From an alpha proteobacterium AAP38 (lineage in GTDB: Bacteria; Pseudomonadota; Alphaproteobacteria; Azospirillales; Azospirillaceae), in NCBI GenBank assembly GCA_001296005.1, contig LJHR01000011.1, positions 62,001 to 126,000 on the forward strand: DNA of 64,000 bases, read 5' to 3'. The position numbers were made by a program, and so were the translations under genes. Every line of letters begins with the position of its first letter. Position 1 is the first letter of the stretch. Below, piece by piece: positions 44,219 to 53,317 of this stretch. Below the pieces are notes generated by a model. That model did no database searches, was not told where the DNA came from, and worked only from the letters and a program-made list of their open reading frames with translations.

Positions 44219-44995
44219 TTACCGGCCCTTGCCGCGCGCCGCCGCGCTCAACATCGAATGCCGTGTCAGGCTTTCCTGCATATGGTGGCGGGCCGCCTCC
44301 CTGGCGCGGGTCGGGTCCATGCGGACGATGGCATCCAGAATGGCCTCATGCTCGCCATGCACCTTCTCGGCATAGGCCTGGTGCGCCTCTTCCGGCTGGT
44401 CGCGCAGATAGAGATTGCGCGGCGGCACCAGACGCAGGCCCAGGAACTCCACAAAGCGGGCATAGTAATCATTCTGCGTGGCCCGCGCGATGGCCAGGTG
44501 AAAGGCGGTATCGGCCTTGGCGGCGGCCACGGGATCGCCGCGGAGGTCGCGCATGGCCTGAAGCGCGTCCTGGATGGCGCCGATATCGGCGGTGGTGCGG
44601 CGGGCGGCGGCCAGTCCCGCCATCTCCGTCTCCACGCCCAGGCGCATTTCCAGCAGCTTCACGATATCGGCCAGTTCGTGCAGCTCGTCCTTGGTGATCT
44701 GGAAGGCGCGGTATTCGGCGGTGTCGGCCACATACATGCCCGATCCCTGTCGCGATACGGCCAGCCCTTGCGCCGTCAGGCGCGCCACCGCCTCGCGCAC
44801 GACGGTACGGCTGACATTCTCGGCCTCGGCGATTTCCTTTTGGGTGGGCAGGCGGCTCCCAGGCGGCAATTGTCCTGACCGGATCTGCGCCTCCAGCTTC
44901 ACGAACAGGTCGTCGGTCAAGGAAGTTGCGCGTCCGGAATCATCCGTACTGCCGCCCATATCCGCCTGTCTCATGGTGCCAACCCTACTTGTCAT
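44219..44995 (-). CDS. GntR/FadR-family transcriptional regulator
   Basis: A 258-residue regulator. The winged helix (LEAQIRSGQLPPGSRLPTQKEIAEAENVSRTVVREAVARLTAQGLAVSRQGSGMYVA) is followed by a FadR-C (FCD) ligand domain (ELADIVKLLEMRLGVETEMAGLAAARRT, FHLAIARATQNDYYARFVEFLG, HEAILDAIVRMDPTRAREAARHHM) with the usual metal-binding Asp/His pattern. FCD regulators commonly sense sugar acids. Placed in the middle of the pectin locus, it is the obvious candidate for the local operators. Starts at 44995, 44974 or 44959 are all possible; only the first gives the longest protein. Confidence 0.88.
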   Translation of the reverse strand: MTSRVGTMRQADMGGSTDDSGRATSLTDDLFVKLEAQIRSGQLPPGSRLPTQKEIAEAENVSRTVVREAVARLTAQGLAVSRQGSGMYVADTAEYRAFQITKDELHELADIVKLLEMRLGVETEMAGLAAARRTTADIGAIQDALQAMRDLRGDPVAAAKADTAFHLAIARATQNDYYARFVEFLGLRLVPPRNLYLRDQPEEAHQAYAEKVHGEHEAILDAIVRMDPTRAREAARHHMQESLTRHSMLSAAARGKGR

Positions 44996-45080
44996 ATCAC
45001 TCTCCGCCGGTTACTTCTAATCTAACACCGACCGAAACAATGGTCGACCGGTCTGATGCCGGATAATGGGAGGTTGTCAT

Positions 45081-45995
45081 ATGTATTGGAACCGACGCGC
45101 CGCGCTCGCGGTCCTGCTGCTTTCCACCCTGACCACCGGCACCGTTTTTGCGCAGGATAAAGCCACCCTGCCGCCGCCGACCGACCGTTCCCCGCGTGCT
45201 GCCGTCACCCTGGCCGATTATCGCTATGATGATCTGATGTGGGAAAATGACAAGACCGCGCACCGCATCTATGGCCATGCGCTGGAGGCGGCGGAACCGC
45301 CATCCGGGTCGGGTATCGACAGTTGGGGCAAGAAAGTGGTCTGGCCTTACATGGACCGGCAGCTGCGCACCCGCGACTATCATAATGACCTGGGCGAAGG
45401 CATGGATTTCTACAATGTCGGGCAGGGGCGCGGGGCCGGCGGTCTGGGCATCTGGCATGACAACAAACTGTGGATTTCGCGCAACTACCGCAGCCACCGT
45501 ATCCTGAAGAACGGTCCGGACGTTGCGGAATTTGAGGTGGATTACGCTCCCTGGCCTGTGGATATCGACCGTAAGGTTTGGGAGACGCGGCGTTTCACGC
45601 TGCCGCTGGGCACGCATTTCACGCGCATGATCTCCACCCTGTCATCCGACCGGCCCGACCCGTTGATGGTAGGGATCGGTATCGGCAAGAAGGTGACGGG
45701 GCAGGGGGGGGACCTGACGGTGGACAAGGCAACTGGCCTGATCTCCTGGTGGGGGCCGGACAATCCCGAACATGGCCGCATGGCCGTGGCGCTGCGCGTT
45801 GACCCCACGATGATCGTGGAGGTGCGGCGGGATGCCGATAATCATCTGGTCCTGCTGCGCGTCACCCCCGGCAAACCCTTCGTCTATTATTCTGGTTCGG
45901 CCTGGAGCAGGGGGCAGGGCGGTTTTACTGACCGCGCCGCCTGGGACCGGCATGCCGCCGCAGAAAAGGTGGATTTCACGGCGGCGGACCGGTAA
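45081..45995 (+). CDS. Exported DUF4861-family protein
   Basis: A 304-residue secreted protein with a signal peptide (MYWNRRAALAVLLLSTLTTGTVFAQ). It matches my recollection of DUF4861 proteins from polysaccharide loci: YRYDDLMWENDKTAHRIYGHALE, SGIDSWGKKVVWPYMDRQL, YHNDLGEGMDFYNVGQGRGAGGLGIW and FVYYSGSAWSRGQGGF. The aromatic and acidic residues suggest a sugar-binding or lyase-like beta-sandwich, but the activity is not established by sequence. GGGAGG at 45068-45073 sets the ATG at 45081. It is divergent from the GntR-type regulator. Confidence 0.8.
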   Translation: MYWNRRAALAVLLLSTLTTGTVFAQDKATLPPPTDRSPRAAVTLADYRYDDLMWENDKTAHRIYGHALEAAEPPSGSGIDSWGKKVVWPYMDRQLRTRDYHNDLGEGMDFYNVGQGRGAGGLGIWHDNKLWISRNYRSHRILKNGPDVAEFEVDYAPWPVDIDRKVWETRRFTLPLGTHFTRMISTLSSDRPDPLMVGIGIGKKVTGQGGDLTVDKATGLISWWGPDNPEHGRMAVALRVDPTMIVEVRRDADNHLVLLRVTPGKPFVYYSGSAWSRGQGGFTDRAAWDRHAAAEKVDFTAADR

Positions 45996-46101
45996 CCGGC
46001 ACCCCAATATCAATATTTATATGACCAATAGCTTTCGGCGCGTCCGGCCCGTCGGACCAAACCCATGCGTTGCCTATCGGTAACAGGTCACTGGTCATGC
46101 C

Positions 46102-46126
46102 AAAGTTGTCATACGAATTTGTTGAC
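46102..46126. promoter_or_regulatory. Shared operator, copy upstream of the TonB receptor, overlapping a -35 box
   Basis: AAAGTTGTCATACGAATTT (46102-46120) then GTTGAC. It overlaps a perfect TTGACA -35 (46122-46127), with a weak -10 CATCAT 17 bases further on, so a bound repressor would block RNA polymerase. Confidence 0.68.
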
Positions 46127-46291
46127 AGGCCGGATCACCCGCCGCATCATGCCCCCATCGGTTCCCCAGGACCGAGGTAAAGCAATAGGGGAATGGCCAG
46201 AAGGCCCCCTGGGGATCCATCAGCAAAGAAAAGACGGCACCGCTTCACGCCGAAGCGGAACGGTGCCGCGCAACATGGGAGGGACAAGATC

Positions 46292-48913
46292 ATGGCCAGT
46301 TGGGCTGTTCGTGGTGCATGCGCGTTGGCTGGCGGCGTTTCCTTTGCCGCCCTCTCGCTGTCACCGGCGCTGGCGCAAAACGTCGCCGCCAACAACACCG
46401 CCGCCAGTGATCCGGCGGTGCTGGAAGAGATTATCGTCACCGGCCTTCGCGCCTCCCTGGAACAGGCCGCCGATATAAAGCGGGACGCGCCGCAGGTGAT
46501 GGACGTGATTACCGCCAGTGACGTGGGCAAGCTGCCCGACGTCAACGTGGCCGAAGCGTTGCAGCGCGTGACCGGTGTGCAGATCACCCGCGTTTTCGGC
46601 GAAGGCCAGTCCGTCTCCGTGCGCGGTTTGCAGCAGGTGCGGGTGGAGGTTGATGGCCGCACGCTGCTGGGCTGGTCCGCCCGCCTGTCCCCGCCGGAAA
46701 ATGATCAGCTGGGCCGTTCGTCGGGCCTGGACGCGGTTCCGTCCAGCCTGTTCGGCAAACTGGCCGTCTATAAATCCCCCCTGGCCGCGCAGGCCGAGGG
46801 TGGTCTGGGCGGCACCGTCAACCTGACGACGCCCAAGCCCTTGAGCTTCAAGAAGCCCACCTTCTCTTTCCAGGCCCAGGGCGTCTATTCCCAGGTTACG
46901 GACAAGGTGGAGCCGGCCTTCACCGGCTTTGGCACCACCAAATTCGCTGATGACCGCATCGGCGTAATGCTGGCGGCAGAGTATCAGAAGCGCACCTCGA
47001 CCACCCAGGCGTTCGAGCGCAACAATTTCCTGAACCGCACCTATACGGGCACCAATGCCGGGGTCAACCAGACGCCCGTGCTGATGCAGTATGAAAACTT
47101 CGTGGTCGACCGCTCGCGCACCGGCGTGAATGGCGCCATCCAGTTTGAGGCGACGCCCGAACTGACCATCACCGCCGACATGCTCTATTCAAAGCTTGTG
47201 ACGGGTCGGCATCAGGATTTCTTCAGCTTCCGCCTGCCCACCGCCAACAACCCCGTCACCAACCGCGTGACGGAGAATAACATGGTGGTGGCCGGCACCG
47301 CCAATGGCACCGTCACCACGGCGGGCCAGATCCGCAATGAACCCACGGAAAGCTTCCTCTATGGCCTGAACGGCAAGTATGAGGATGATGGCCTGACGGT
47401 GGAGGCCGATGGCTATTACAGCAAGGGCACCATTGATCAGACCATACAGATCATCACCCTGCAGGCCACCGCTGCCGTCCCCGGCACTTTCGATTTCCGC
47501 GATGTGACGGTTCCGTCCCTGGCGCTGGGCGGCACCTTCAACCCCACCAACTATGCCTCCTACAACCCCGCCACCAATGGCGTGCGGTCGAACCGGCTGC
47601 TGGGTGTGCTGGATGAATGGACGGGTAAGCTGGATGTCAGCTACGAGACGGAAGGCGGCATCACCATCTCCGGCGGTGCCCGCTACACCGATCTGGGTGC
47701 CCGCTCCAACGCCTATCGCAGCCAAGTGACCCCGACGCGCGCAGAGCTGGAGCCGTATCTGCGGCTGATCGACGCCAAGAATTTCCTGCCCGACATTCCG
47801 GGCAATTTCCCGCGCAGCTTCCTGTCGACGGCCCCCACCTTCGACTATGTCTTCACCCGCGCGCAGGCCGCACAGCCCAATCCCAACAGCAGCGACCGTT
47901 CCACCCTGCTGCCCAATAATCAGCGTGACTATACGTTCAGCGAGAAGACGCTGGCCGGTTACCTGATGGTGGCGGGAGAGGGGGAAATCGGGGACATCCC
48001 GTTCCGGGCCAATGCCGGCGTGCGCGTGGCGCGCACCCGTCTGGCGGTGGATACGTTCCTCAATATCGGGACCACCAGCACGCTGGTCACCGATAAGAAC
48101 GAGTATACGAACATCCTGCCCTCGGCGAATATCGCCTTCAATGTCACCGACGATTTCCTGGTTCGCCTGGGCGCGTCACAGACGATGCAGCGCGCCTCCA
48201 TCGCCGATCTGGCACCGTCCACCTTCTTCAATGCCACCAACCTGTCGGTGACGGGCGGCAATGCCGATCTGAAGCCACCTGTCTCCACCCAGGGCGATAT
48301 CAGCTTTGAATATTACCATGGCAAAACCTCGCTGATATCGGGTGCCCTTTTCTACAAGGATGTTGATGATTTCATCGCCAGCTTCGTGACCACGGGCACT
48401 GACACCAACCTGGACCCGCAGGGCCGCGAACTGACCTTCTCCCGCCCGGAAAACCTGGCCAGTGCCAAGATCAAGGGCTTTGAGATCGGCATTCAGCAGT
48501 TCATGGATTTCCTGCCGGAACCGTTCGATGGGCTGGGCGTCATCGCCAACTATACCTATTCTGACAGCGAGGATAATGCCGGCTTCCCGCTCGTCGCGGT
48601 GTCGAAGAACAGCTACAACCTGATCGGCCTGTACGAGAAGGGCCCCTTCTCTGCCCGCATCGCCTATAATTACCGGGACGAGGCGGTGTTCGAATTCTCC
48701 GAAGGACGGCCCAGCTTCATCGGCGCCCGTTCACAGCTTGACGCCCAGATCGGGTACGACCTCACCGAAGAGGTGTCGGTGTCACTGAACGCCCAGAACC
48801 TGTTGCCCAAGAAGTCGGCCACGTCGGAATACAGCAATTTCGACGAAACCGCGCTGAACAGCTACGCCATCTCCGAACGCCGCTTCTCGGCTGGTGTGCG
48901 GGCCAAGTTCTGA
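46292..48913 (+). CDS. TonB-dependent receptor, oligosaccharide type
   Basis: An 873-residue outer-membrane transporter. A signal peptide ending SPALAQN is followed by the TonB-box region and plug (EEIIVTGLRASLEQAADIKRDAPQVMDVITASDVGKLPDVNVAEALQRVTGVQITR). A 22-strand barrel ends in RRFSAGVRAKF, with a terminal Phe. The IIVTGLRASLEQA start is typical of the receptor subfamily that caulobacters, sphingomonads and xanthomonads use for plant oligosaccharides. Between a DUF4861 gene and polysaccharide lyases, it probably imports pectin-derived oligomers using TonB energy. The ATG at 46292 has GGGAGGGA upstream; the longer frame adds a basic, non-signal sequence. Confidence 0.92.
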   Translation: MASWAVRGACALAGGVSFAALSLSPALAQNVAANNTAASDPAVLEEIIVTGLRASLEQAADIKRDAPQVMDVITASDVGKLPDVNVAEALQRVTGVQITRVFGEGQSVSVRGLQQVRVEVDGRTLLGWSARLSPPENDQLGRSSGLDAVPSSLFGKLAVYKSPLAAQAEGGLGGTVNLTTPKPLSFKKPTFSFQAQGVYSQVTDKVEPAFTGFGTTKFADDRIGVMLAAEYQKRTSTTQAFERNNFLNRTYTGTNAGVNQTPVLMQYENFVVDRSRTGVNGAIQFEATPELTITADMLYSKLVTGRHQDFFSFRLPTANNPVTNRVTENNMVVAGTANGTVTTAGQIRNEPTESFLYGLNGKYEDDGLTVEADGYYSKGTIDQTIQIITLQATAAVPGTFDFRDVTVPSLALGGTFNPTNYASYNPATNGVRSNRLLGVLDEWTGKLDVSYETEGGITISGGARYTDLGARSNAYRSQVTPTRAELEPYLRLIDAKNFLPDIPGNFPRSFLSTAPTFDYVFTRAQAAQPNPNSSDRSTLLPNNQRDYTFSEKTLAGYLMVAGEGEIGDIPFRANAGVRVARTRLAVDTFLNIGTTSTLVTDKNEYTNILPSANIAFNVTDDFLVRLGASQTMQRASIADLAPSTFFNATNLSVTGGNADLKPPVSTQGDISFEYYHGKTSLISGALFYKDVDDFIASFVTTGTDTNLDPQGRELTFSRPENLASAKIKGFEIGIQQFMDFLPEPFDGLGVIANYTYSDSEDNAGFPLVAVSKNSYNLIGLYEKGPFSARIAYNYRDEAVFEFSEGRPSFIGARSQLDAQIGYDLTEEVSVSLNAQNLLPKKSATSEYSNFDETALNSYAISERRFSAGVRAKF

Positions 48914-48929
48914 GGGCAACGCCTTCTTG

Positions 48930-49046
48930 CCTTCCCGGCGAAGGCCGGGACCCAGGGTCCACAGGCTCAAACCTCACCGCTGCCTGGATCAGAGCGGCCG
49001 AAAGGTTGGGCGCTTGGCCCCTGGGTCCCGGCCTTCGCCGGGAAGG
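48930..49046. repeat. Long inverted repeat between TonB receptor and beta-helix gene
   Basis: Perfect 28-base arms (48930-48957 and 49019-49046) face each other across 61 bases. Each arm contains its own small palindrome (CCGGC-GAAG-GCCGG). This is the form of dispersed REP-like elements in alphaproteobacteria. It lies between two genes on the same strand and could end or stabilise the receptor transcript. Confidence 0.75.
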
Positions 49047-49107
49047 CGAACAAGATTGGCTGGTATGGTCTGGAGATTTCCGGCGCAGCCCGGAAGGAGT
49101 GCATCAG

Positions 49108-50784
49108 ATGACTTTCTGTCAGCGAACGCTGCCGTTCCCCCGCCTCTGGCTGGCCCTCGCGCTATCCACCACCGCCCTGACGGCTTCTGCCGCCGATCTG
49201 CCGAAAATCCTGTCGGACAAGGCGGTGCGGGTGGCCAATCCCTTGCCCGATTTCTCCTATGCCGGCTATGGCTTCGGGCTGGGCGCTATCCCCACCGATC
49301 CCGGCACCATCGTGAATGTCACCGATTATGGGGTGATCCCCGATGATGGGCTGGACGATACCAAATCCACCTTGAAGGCCCTGGCCGCCGCCAATGCAGT
49401 TAAGGGCAAGGTCACCCTGCGCTTCCCCAAGGGCCGCACCCAGATCACCGAAGTGCTGCGCATCACCCGGTCCGATATCGTTCTGGACGGTGCCGGCGAC
49501 GGGACGGATGGCAGCGAGCTTTACTTCCCCCGCCCCCTGAAACTGGTCGATGACAGCCAGGATTTTGCCGAGCTGCGGCAATATCTGGTTCGGGAAAAGA
49601 AGTACGAGGTGCAGCCGGAGCATAATATCAACTACCTGTTCTCCGAATATAGCTGGGCCGGCGGCATGATCTTTGTGGGGCCGGACCGTACCCGCCCCGC
49701 CTCCTACGACCCCGCCTTTGACAAGCGCGACCCGACATTGGCCAAGGGCGTGGCGGGCAAGCAGTTTGACCGCACCCTGACCGTCGATGACACCGCGCGC
49801 CTGAAGGTGGGGGATGTGCTGCGCGTGGAATGGTTCGCGACGGCGGGCAAGGACAGCGCCATTCTGAAATCGCTCTATGGCGATACCGACCTGCCCATCG
49901 GGTCCCACCATTGGACCTCCCCCGACCGGGCCGTGGTGGCGCAATCGACGAAGATCACGGCCATCAAGGGCAAGCGCGTGACCCTGGGCGATCCGCTGCT
50001 GCATGATGTACGCGCCGATCAGCCGGCGATCCTCAGCGCGTGGCAGCATCTGACCAATGTCGGCATTCAGAATCTGCGCCTGCAATTCCCGGAAAGCCCG
50101 TCCTTCGGCCATCATCTGGAACAGGGCTATAACGGCATATACATGACGGGCGTCTTCGATGGTTGGATCCGCAACCTGACCATCGACAAGTCCGACAGTG
50201 GTATCCTGACCGACAATGCCGCCAGCCTGACCATTGAAGACATCGTGACCAGCGGCGACCGTCGCGCCCATTATTCCGTACATGTCGGGGCGGCGCATAA
50301 TGTGCTGGTCAAGGATCTGGTGGTGGAGAACCCCGTGATCCACCCCCTGTCGGTCAATACCCGCTCCACCCGCGCTGTCTTCCTGCGCGCCCAGGTTAAG
50401 CGTGACGCGGCGATTGATCAGCATAGCGGATCTAACCATCAGAACCTTTTCGACCAGATCAACATGTGGATCGACCCCGTGCAGAAAAAGGGCGAGTGGC
50501 AGTACCGGCTATGGGTTGGTGGTGGTGCTTCTTACTGGAAGCCGGGCCATGGCCTATACAATACCGTCTGGAACGCCAAGCTGGTGATGCCTGAAACCGT
50601 GCCCGCCGACGCCACTGTCACCATCCTCAGCGGTCTGGAAGGACCGGGGGAGCGGGTGGTGGGCCTGCATGCCAACCGCCCCATCCAGGTCCGCTACAAT
50701 CCCCCACCCTATATCGAGGGTACGGGCCAACCGGTGGCGGCTGCCCCCTCGCTCTATGATTATCAGTTGGCCAAGCGGCGATAG
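49108..50784 (+). CDS. Secreted right-handed beta-helix protein (pectate lyase superfamily)
   Basis: A 558-residue exported protein with a signal peptide (MTFCQRTLPFPRLWLALALSTTALTASA). The pectate-lyase-superfamily entry motif TIVNVTDYGVIPDDGLDDTKSTLKALAAAN is followed by beta-helix coils (ITEVLRITRSDIVLDGAGD, VGIQNLRLQFPES, GWIRNLTIDKSDSGILTDNAASLTIEDIVTSG, HNVLVKDLVVENP). The exact reaction, lyase or hydrolase, cannot be assigned; an Arg/His-rich stretch (STRAVFLRAQVKRDAAIDQHSGSNHQN) may form the active cleft. AAGGAG sits 8 bases before the ATG at 49108. It is probably co-transcribed with the next gene, 9 bases downstream. Confidence 0.82.
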   Translation: MTFCQRTLPFPRLWLALALSTTALTASAADLPKILSDKAVRVANPLPDFSYAGYGFGLGAIPTDPGTIVNVTDYGVIPDDGLDDTKSTLKALAAANAVKGKVTLRFPKGRTQITEVLRITRSDIVLDGAGDGTDGSELYFPRPLKLVDDSQDFAELRQYLVREKKYEVQPEHNINYLFSEYSWAGGMIFVGPDRTRPASYDPAFDKRDPTLAKGVAGKQFDRTLTVDDTARLKVGDVLRVEWFATAGKDSAILKSLYGDTDLPIGSHHWTSPDRAVVAQSTKITAIKGKRVTLGDPLLHDVRADQPAILSAWQHLTNVGIQNLRLQFPESPSFGHHLEQGYNGIYMTGVFDGWIRNLTIDKSDSGILTDNAASLTIEDIVTSGDRRAHYSVHVGAAHNVLVKDLVVENPVIHPLSVNTRSTRAVFLRAQVKRDAAIDQHSGSNHQNLFDQINMWIDPVQKKGEWQYRLWVGGGASYWKPGHGLYNTVWNAKLVMPETVPADATVTILSGLEGPGERVVGLHANRPIQVRYNPPPYIEGTGQPVAAAPSLYDYQLAKRR

Positions 50785-50793
50785 GGTGGGCGG

Positions 50794-51951
50794 ATGCGGC
50801 GGCGGGATTTCTGCGCGGGCCTGGGTCTGCTCTGGTCGCTGCCCGCCTGGGCAGCGGCACCCGCTGGTGGCCTCGATCTGCGGGCGCTTGAACGCGACCG
50901 CGTCCTGCGCGCGGCGGACGGGTTCCGGGATGAACCCCCGCTCACCGTCACCAGCCTTCTCGCCCCGCGCAGCCCCGGTGGCCCCCATGATTACTACTCG
51001 GAGGGGGATTATTGGTGGCCGGACCCGGCCAATCCCGGCGGCCCCTATATCCGCCGCGACGGTTTCTCCAACCCGGACAAGTTCACCGCGCACCGTGACG
51101 CGCTGATCCGGTTCAGCCGGATTTTGCCGGCCCTGGTGGCGGCCTTCGCCCTGACGGGCGACATTCGTTATGCCGTGGCCGCCGACCGGCACCTTCGCGC
51201 GTGGTTCGTTGACCCGGCGACACGAATGGCCCCGCATCTGAACCATGCCCAGGCCGTGATCGGCATCAATACGGGCCGGGGTATCGGCGTCATCGATACG
51301 CTGCATCTGGTGGAGGTGGCGCGCGCCGTCGCCGTCCTGCGCCGTCTCTGGCCCGATGGCGTTGCCTATGATCCCATCATCTCTTGGTTCAATGCCTATC
51401 TGACCTGGATGACCACATCGCCCAACGGGATTGAGGAGCGGGAGCAGAAGAATAATCACGGCACCTGCTGGGCCTTGCAGGTCGCAGAATTTGCCCGTCT
51501 GACGGGACGGGCCGCCGCACGGGCGCAGGCGCTTGATCGGCTCAAGGCCCTGATCGCAGGACAGATCGCACCGGACGGGTCACAACCGCTGGAACTGGCC
51601 CGGACAAAGCCCTTTGCCTATTGCCTGTTCAATCTGGATGCGCTGGCGGCCTGCGCCCATATCCTGTCGGGGCCGGATTTTGGCCTCTGGCGGTATAAGG
51701 GGGTGGGCGGCGGTTCCATCGCTGATGCCCTGTCCTATATGGCCCCCTTCATCGCCGACAAGTCGCGCTGGCCCGAACCGCCGGATGTGGAGGCGTGGGA
51801 GGGCTGGCCCCTGCGGCAGCCAGCCTTGCTGTTCGGGGGCCTTGCCCTGGGCCGGCCGGATTACCTGGCCCTCTGGCAGCGCCTCAACCCCGATCCCACC
51901 GACGCCGAACTGATCCGCAACTACCCGCTGCGACAGCCGCTATTGTGGTGA
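50794..51951 (+). CDS. Alginate-lyase-family exported protein
   Basis: A 385-residue protein with a twin-arginine-like signal (MRRRDFCAGLGLLWSLPAWAAA). The alginate lyase (PL5-like) alpha-barrel is recognisable in DYYSEGDYWWPDPANPGGPYIRRDGFSNPDKFTAHRD and HLNHAQAVIGINTGRGIGVIDTLHLVEVARAV. NNHGTCWALQVAEFARLTGR carries the catalytic-type Asn-His. In plant-pectin loci members of this group are thought to act on uronate polymers other than alginate, and the surrounding GH105, KduI and beta-helix genes make a pectin-like substrate more likely. It is the last gene of this locus and converges with ribA. Confidence 0.83.
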   Translation: MRRRDFCAGLGLLWSLPAWAAAPAGGLDLRALERDRVLRAADGFRDEPPLTVTSLLAPRSPGGPHDYYSEGDYWWPDPANPGGPYIRRDGFSNPDKFTAHRDALIRFSRILPALVAAFALTGDIRYAVAADRHLRAWFVDPATRMAPHLNHAQAVIGINTGRGIGVIDTLHLVEVARAVAVLRRLWPDGVAYDPIISWFNAYLTWMTTSPNGIEEREQKNNHGTCWALQVAEFARLTGRAAARAQALDRLKALIAGQIAPDGSQPLELARTKPFAYCLFNLDALAACAHILSGPDFGLWRYKGVGGGSIADALSYMAPFIADKSRWPEPPDVEAWEGWPLRQPALLFGGLALGRPDYLALWQRLNPDPTDAELIRNYPLRQPLLW

Positions 51952-51961
51952 TGCCTGAACC

Positions 51962-52591
51962 TCACGCATCCAGTTCCGGCAACCAGTCGATGCGGTGGCC
52001 CAGCTTCAGGGCCTTGGTCTGCAAATAGCGCCGGTTTTCCGGGAGGACGGGAACGCGCACAGGCACGCGTTCGGCGATGCGGATGCCCGCCTTCTCCAGC
52101 GCGTCCTGCTTGCGCGGATTGTTGGTCATCAGGCGCACGGACCCCACGCCCAGCGCGTCCAGCATGGCCGCCGCCACCCCGAACTGCCGCAGGTCTGCGG
52201 CAAAGCCCAGCGCGTGGTTGGCCTCCACCGTATCAAACCCCTGATCTTGCAGCTGATAAGCTCGCAGCTTGTTGGCAAGGCCGATGCCGCGCCCTTCCTG
52301 GCGCAGATACAGAATGATGCCGGCCCCTTCCTCCCCGATACAGGTGCGCGCGGCGGCCAGCTGCTCGCCACAGTCGCAGCGCAGGGAGCCGAACACATCG
52401 CCCGTCATGCATTCGGAATGGATACGGACCAGCGGTGTGCCGCTGCCTACCGCCCCCAGCACCATGGCCACATGTTCGCGGCCCGTCGCCTCTTCCCGGA
52501 ACAGGATCATCCGGAAGGTGCCGTCCGGGGTGGGGATCGTCGCGTCTGACAGGCGGGTGACCATTGATGATCCGGCTTCCTTTTCAGACAT
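51962..52591 (-). CDS. ribA: GTP cyclohydrolase II
   Basis: A 209-residue RibA that opens GTP to 2,5-diamino-6-(5-phospho-ribosylamino)-4-pyrimidinone, the first step of riboflavin and of toxoflavin-type azapteridines. The zinc site is seen as [21 protein letters not shown], followed by [31 protein letters not shown] and [15 protein letters not shown]. It is a stand-alone enzyme, not fused to RibB. It has a strong promoter of its own and faces an operon with a RibD-type reductase and a WD40 protein. It may be housekeeping or the first enzyme of a specialised pathway. Confidence 0.95.
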   Translation of the reverse strand: MSEKEAGSSMVTRLSDATIPTPDGTFRMILFREEATGREHVAMVLGAVGSGTPLVRIHSECMTGDVFGSLRCDCGEQLAAARTCIGEEGAGIILYLRQEGRGIGLANKLRAYQLQDQGFDTVEANHALGFAADLRQFGVAAAMLDALGVGSVRLMTNNPRKQDALEKAGIRIAERVPVRVPVLPENRRYLQTKALKLGHRIDWLPELDA

Positions 52592-52635
52592 GACCTGATC
52601 CCCATCTGAACCAAATGTAATATTGCTTTACACCC

Positions 52636-52664
52636 ATTATAGTTGCGCGTAAAACGCTTTGTAA
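52636..52664 (-). promoter_or_regulatory. Sigma-70-type promoter of ribA
   Basis: On the minus strand TTACAA (52664-52659), 17 bases, then a perfect TATAAT (52641-52636), about 45 bases before the ribA start. No FMN riboswitch motif is seen in the short leader. Confidence 0.72.
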
Positions 52665-52711
52665 CTACTCAGAAACGTATGTCGACCGTGCCTTTTCCAA
52701 AAGGAGACGGG

Positions 52712-53317
52712 ATGCGCCCTTTCGTACATCTTAACTTCGCAATTGATGTTGCGACCGAACCATCCGCCCTTCCGGCGGGGGCGGAGGTGTCGTGCGCGGC
52801 CGATTGGCGGCGTGTGCATCAGTTGCGGGAGGATTACGACGCCATCGCCGTAGGCGCCAGGACCTGGAACCTGGATCGCCCGCGCCTGACCGCAAGGCCG
52901 GAACGGCTGGGCCGCGAACCCGCCCGGCAGCCTGTGCGGGTCATCTTCTCCGGTTCTCAGGTCTGTATGCCGGCCCTGCCCGGAACCCCGGTCTTTGCGG
53001 TCGGTCAGGCGGCCCTGGACAATGCCGATACAGTGCTGAATGCGCCAACGCACGGGCTGGACCACCCGCTGGCGGCCCTGGCCGGCCATGGCATCCGCAG
53101 CATGCTGGTGGAAGGGGGGCCGACCCTGTTGCGGTCCTTTCTTCAGCAGGGGCTGTTCGACTGTCTTACCCTTTACATCCGCGCAGATAATGCCCGTTCG
53201 GCGGAACGTGCTGCACGGGCCAGCCTGTCCCCGCTGCCGGCCTTTCGCGCGGTGCGGCCATTCGGTGAAGGTTTCCTAGTGGAAGCGGGGATACCCCCTG
53301 GGACGGTGATGCAATGA
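52712..53317 (+). CDS. RibD C-terminal-type reductase (DHFR-like fold)
   Basis: A 201-residue protein equivalent to the reductase half of RibD, without the deaminase half. It shows RPFVHLNFAIDVATE, WRRVHQLREDYDAIAVGARTWNLDRPRLTARPE and IRSMLVEGGPTLLRSFLQQGLFDCLTLYI. In riboflavin synthesis this fold reduces the ribosylamino side chain of the pyrimidine made by RibA. AAGGAG at 52701-52706 sets the ATG at 52712. It overlaps the following sulfotransferase gene (ATGA) and is divergent from ribA, so both enzymes of one pathway share a control region. Confidence 0.85.
   Translation: MRPFVHLNFAIDVATEPSALPAGAEVSCAADWRRVHQLREDYDAIAVGARTWNLDRPRLTARPERLGREPARQPVRVIFSGSQVCMPALPGTPVFAVGQAALDNADTVLNAPTHGLDHPLAALAGHGIRSMLVEGGPTLLRSFLQQGLFDCLTLYIRADNARSAERAARASLSPLPAFRAVRPFGEGFLVEAGIPPGTVMQ

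Noticed and set aside
49006-49107. An upstream extension of the beta-helix gene
   Set aside because: The extension lies in the long inverted repeat, while a signal peptide and AAGGAG mark the ATG at 49108.
52592-52711. An FMN riboswitch between ribA and the RibD-like gene
   Set aside because: The leader is too short and none of the conserved FMN-aptamer segments is visible; a plain promoter explains the sequence.
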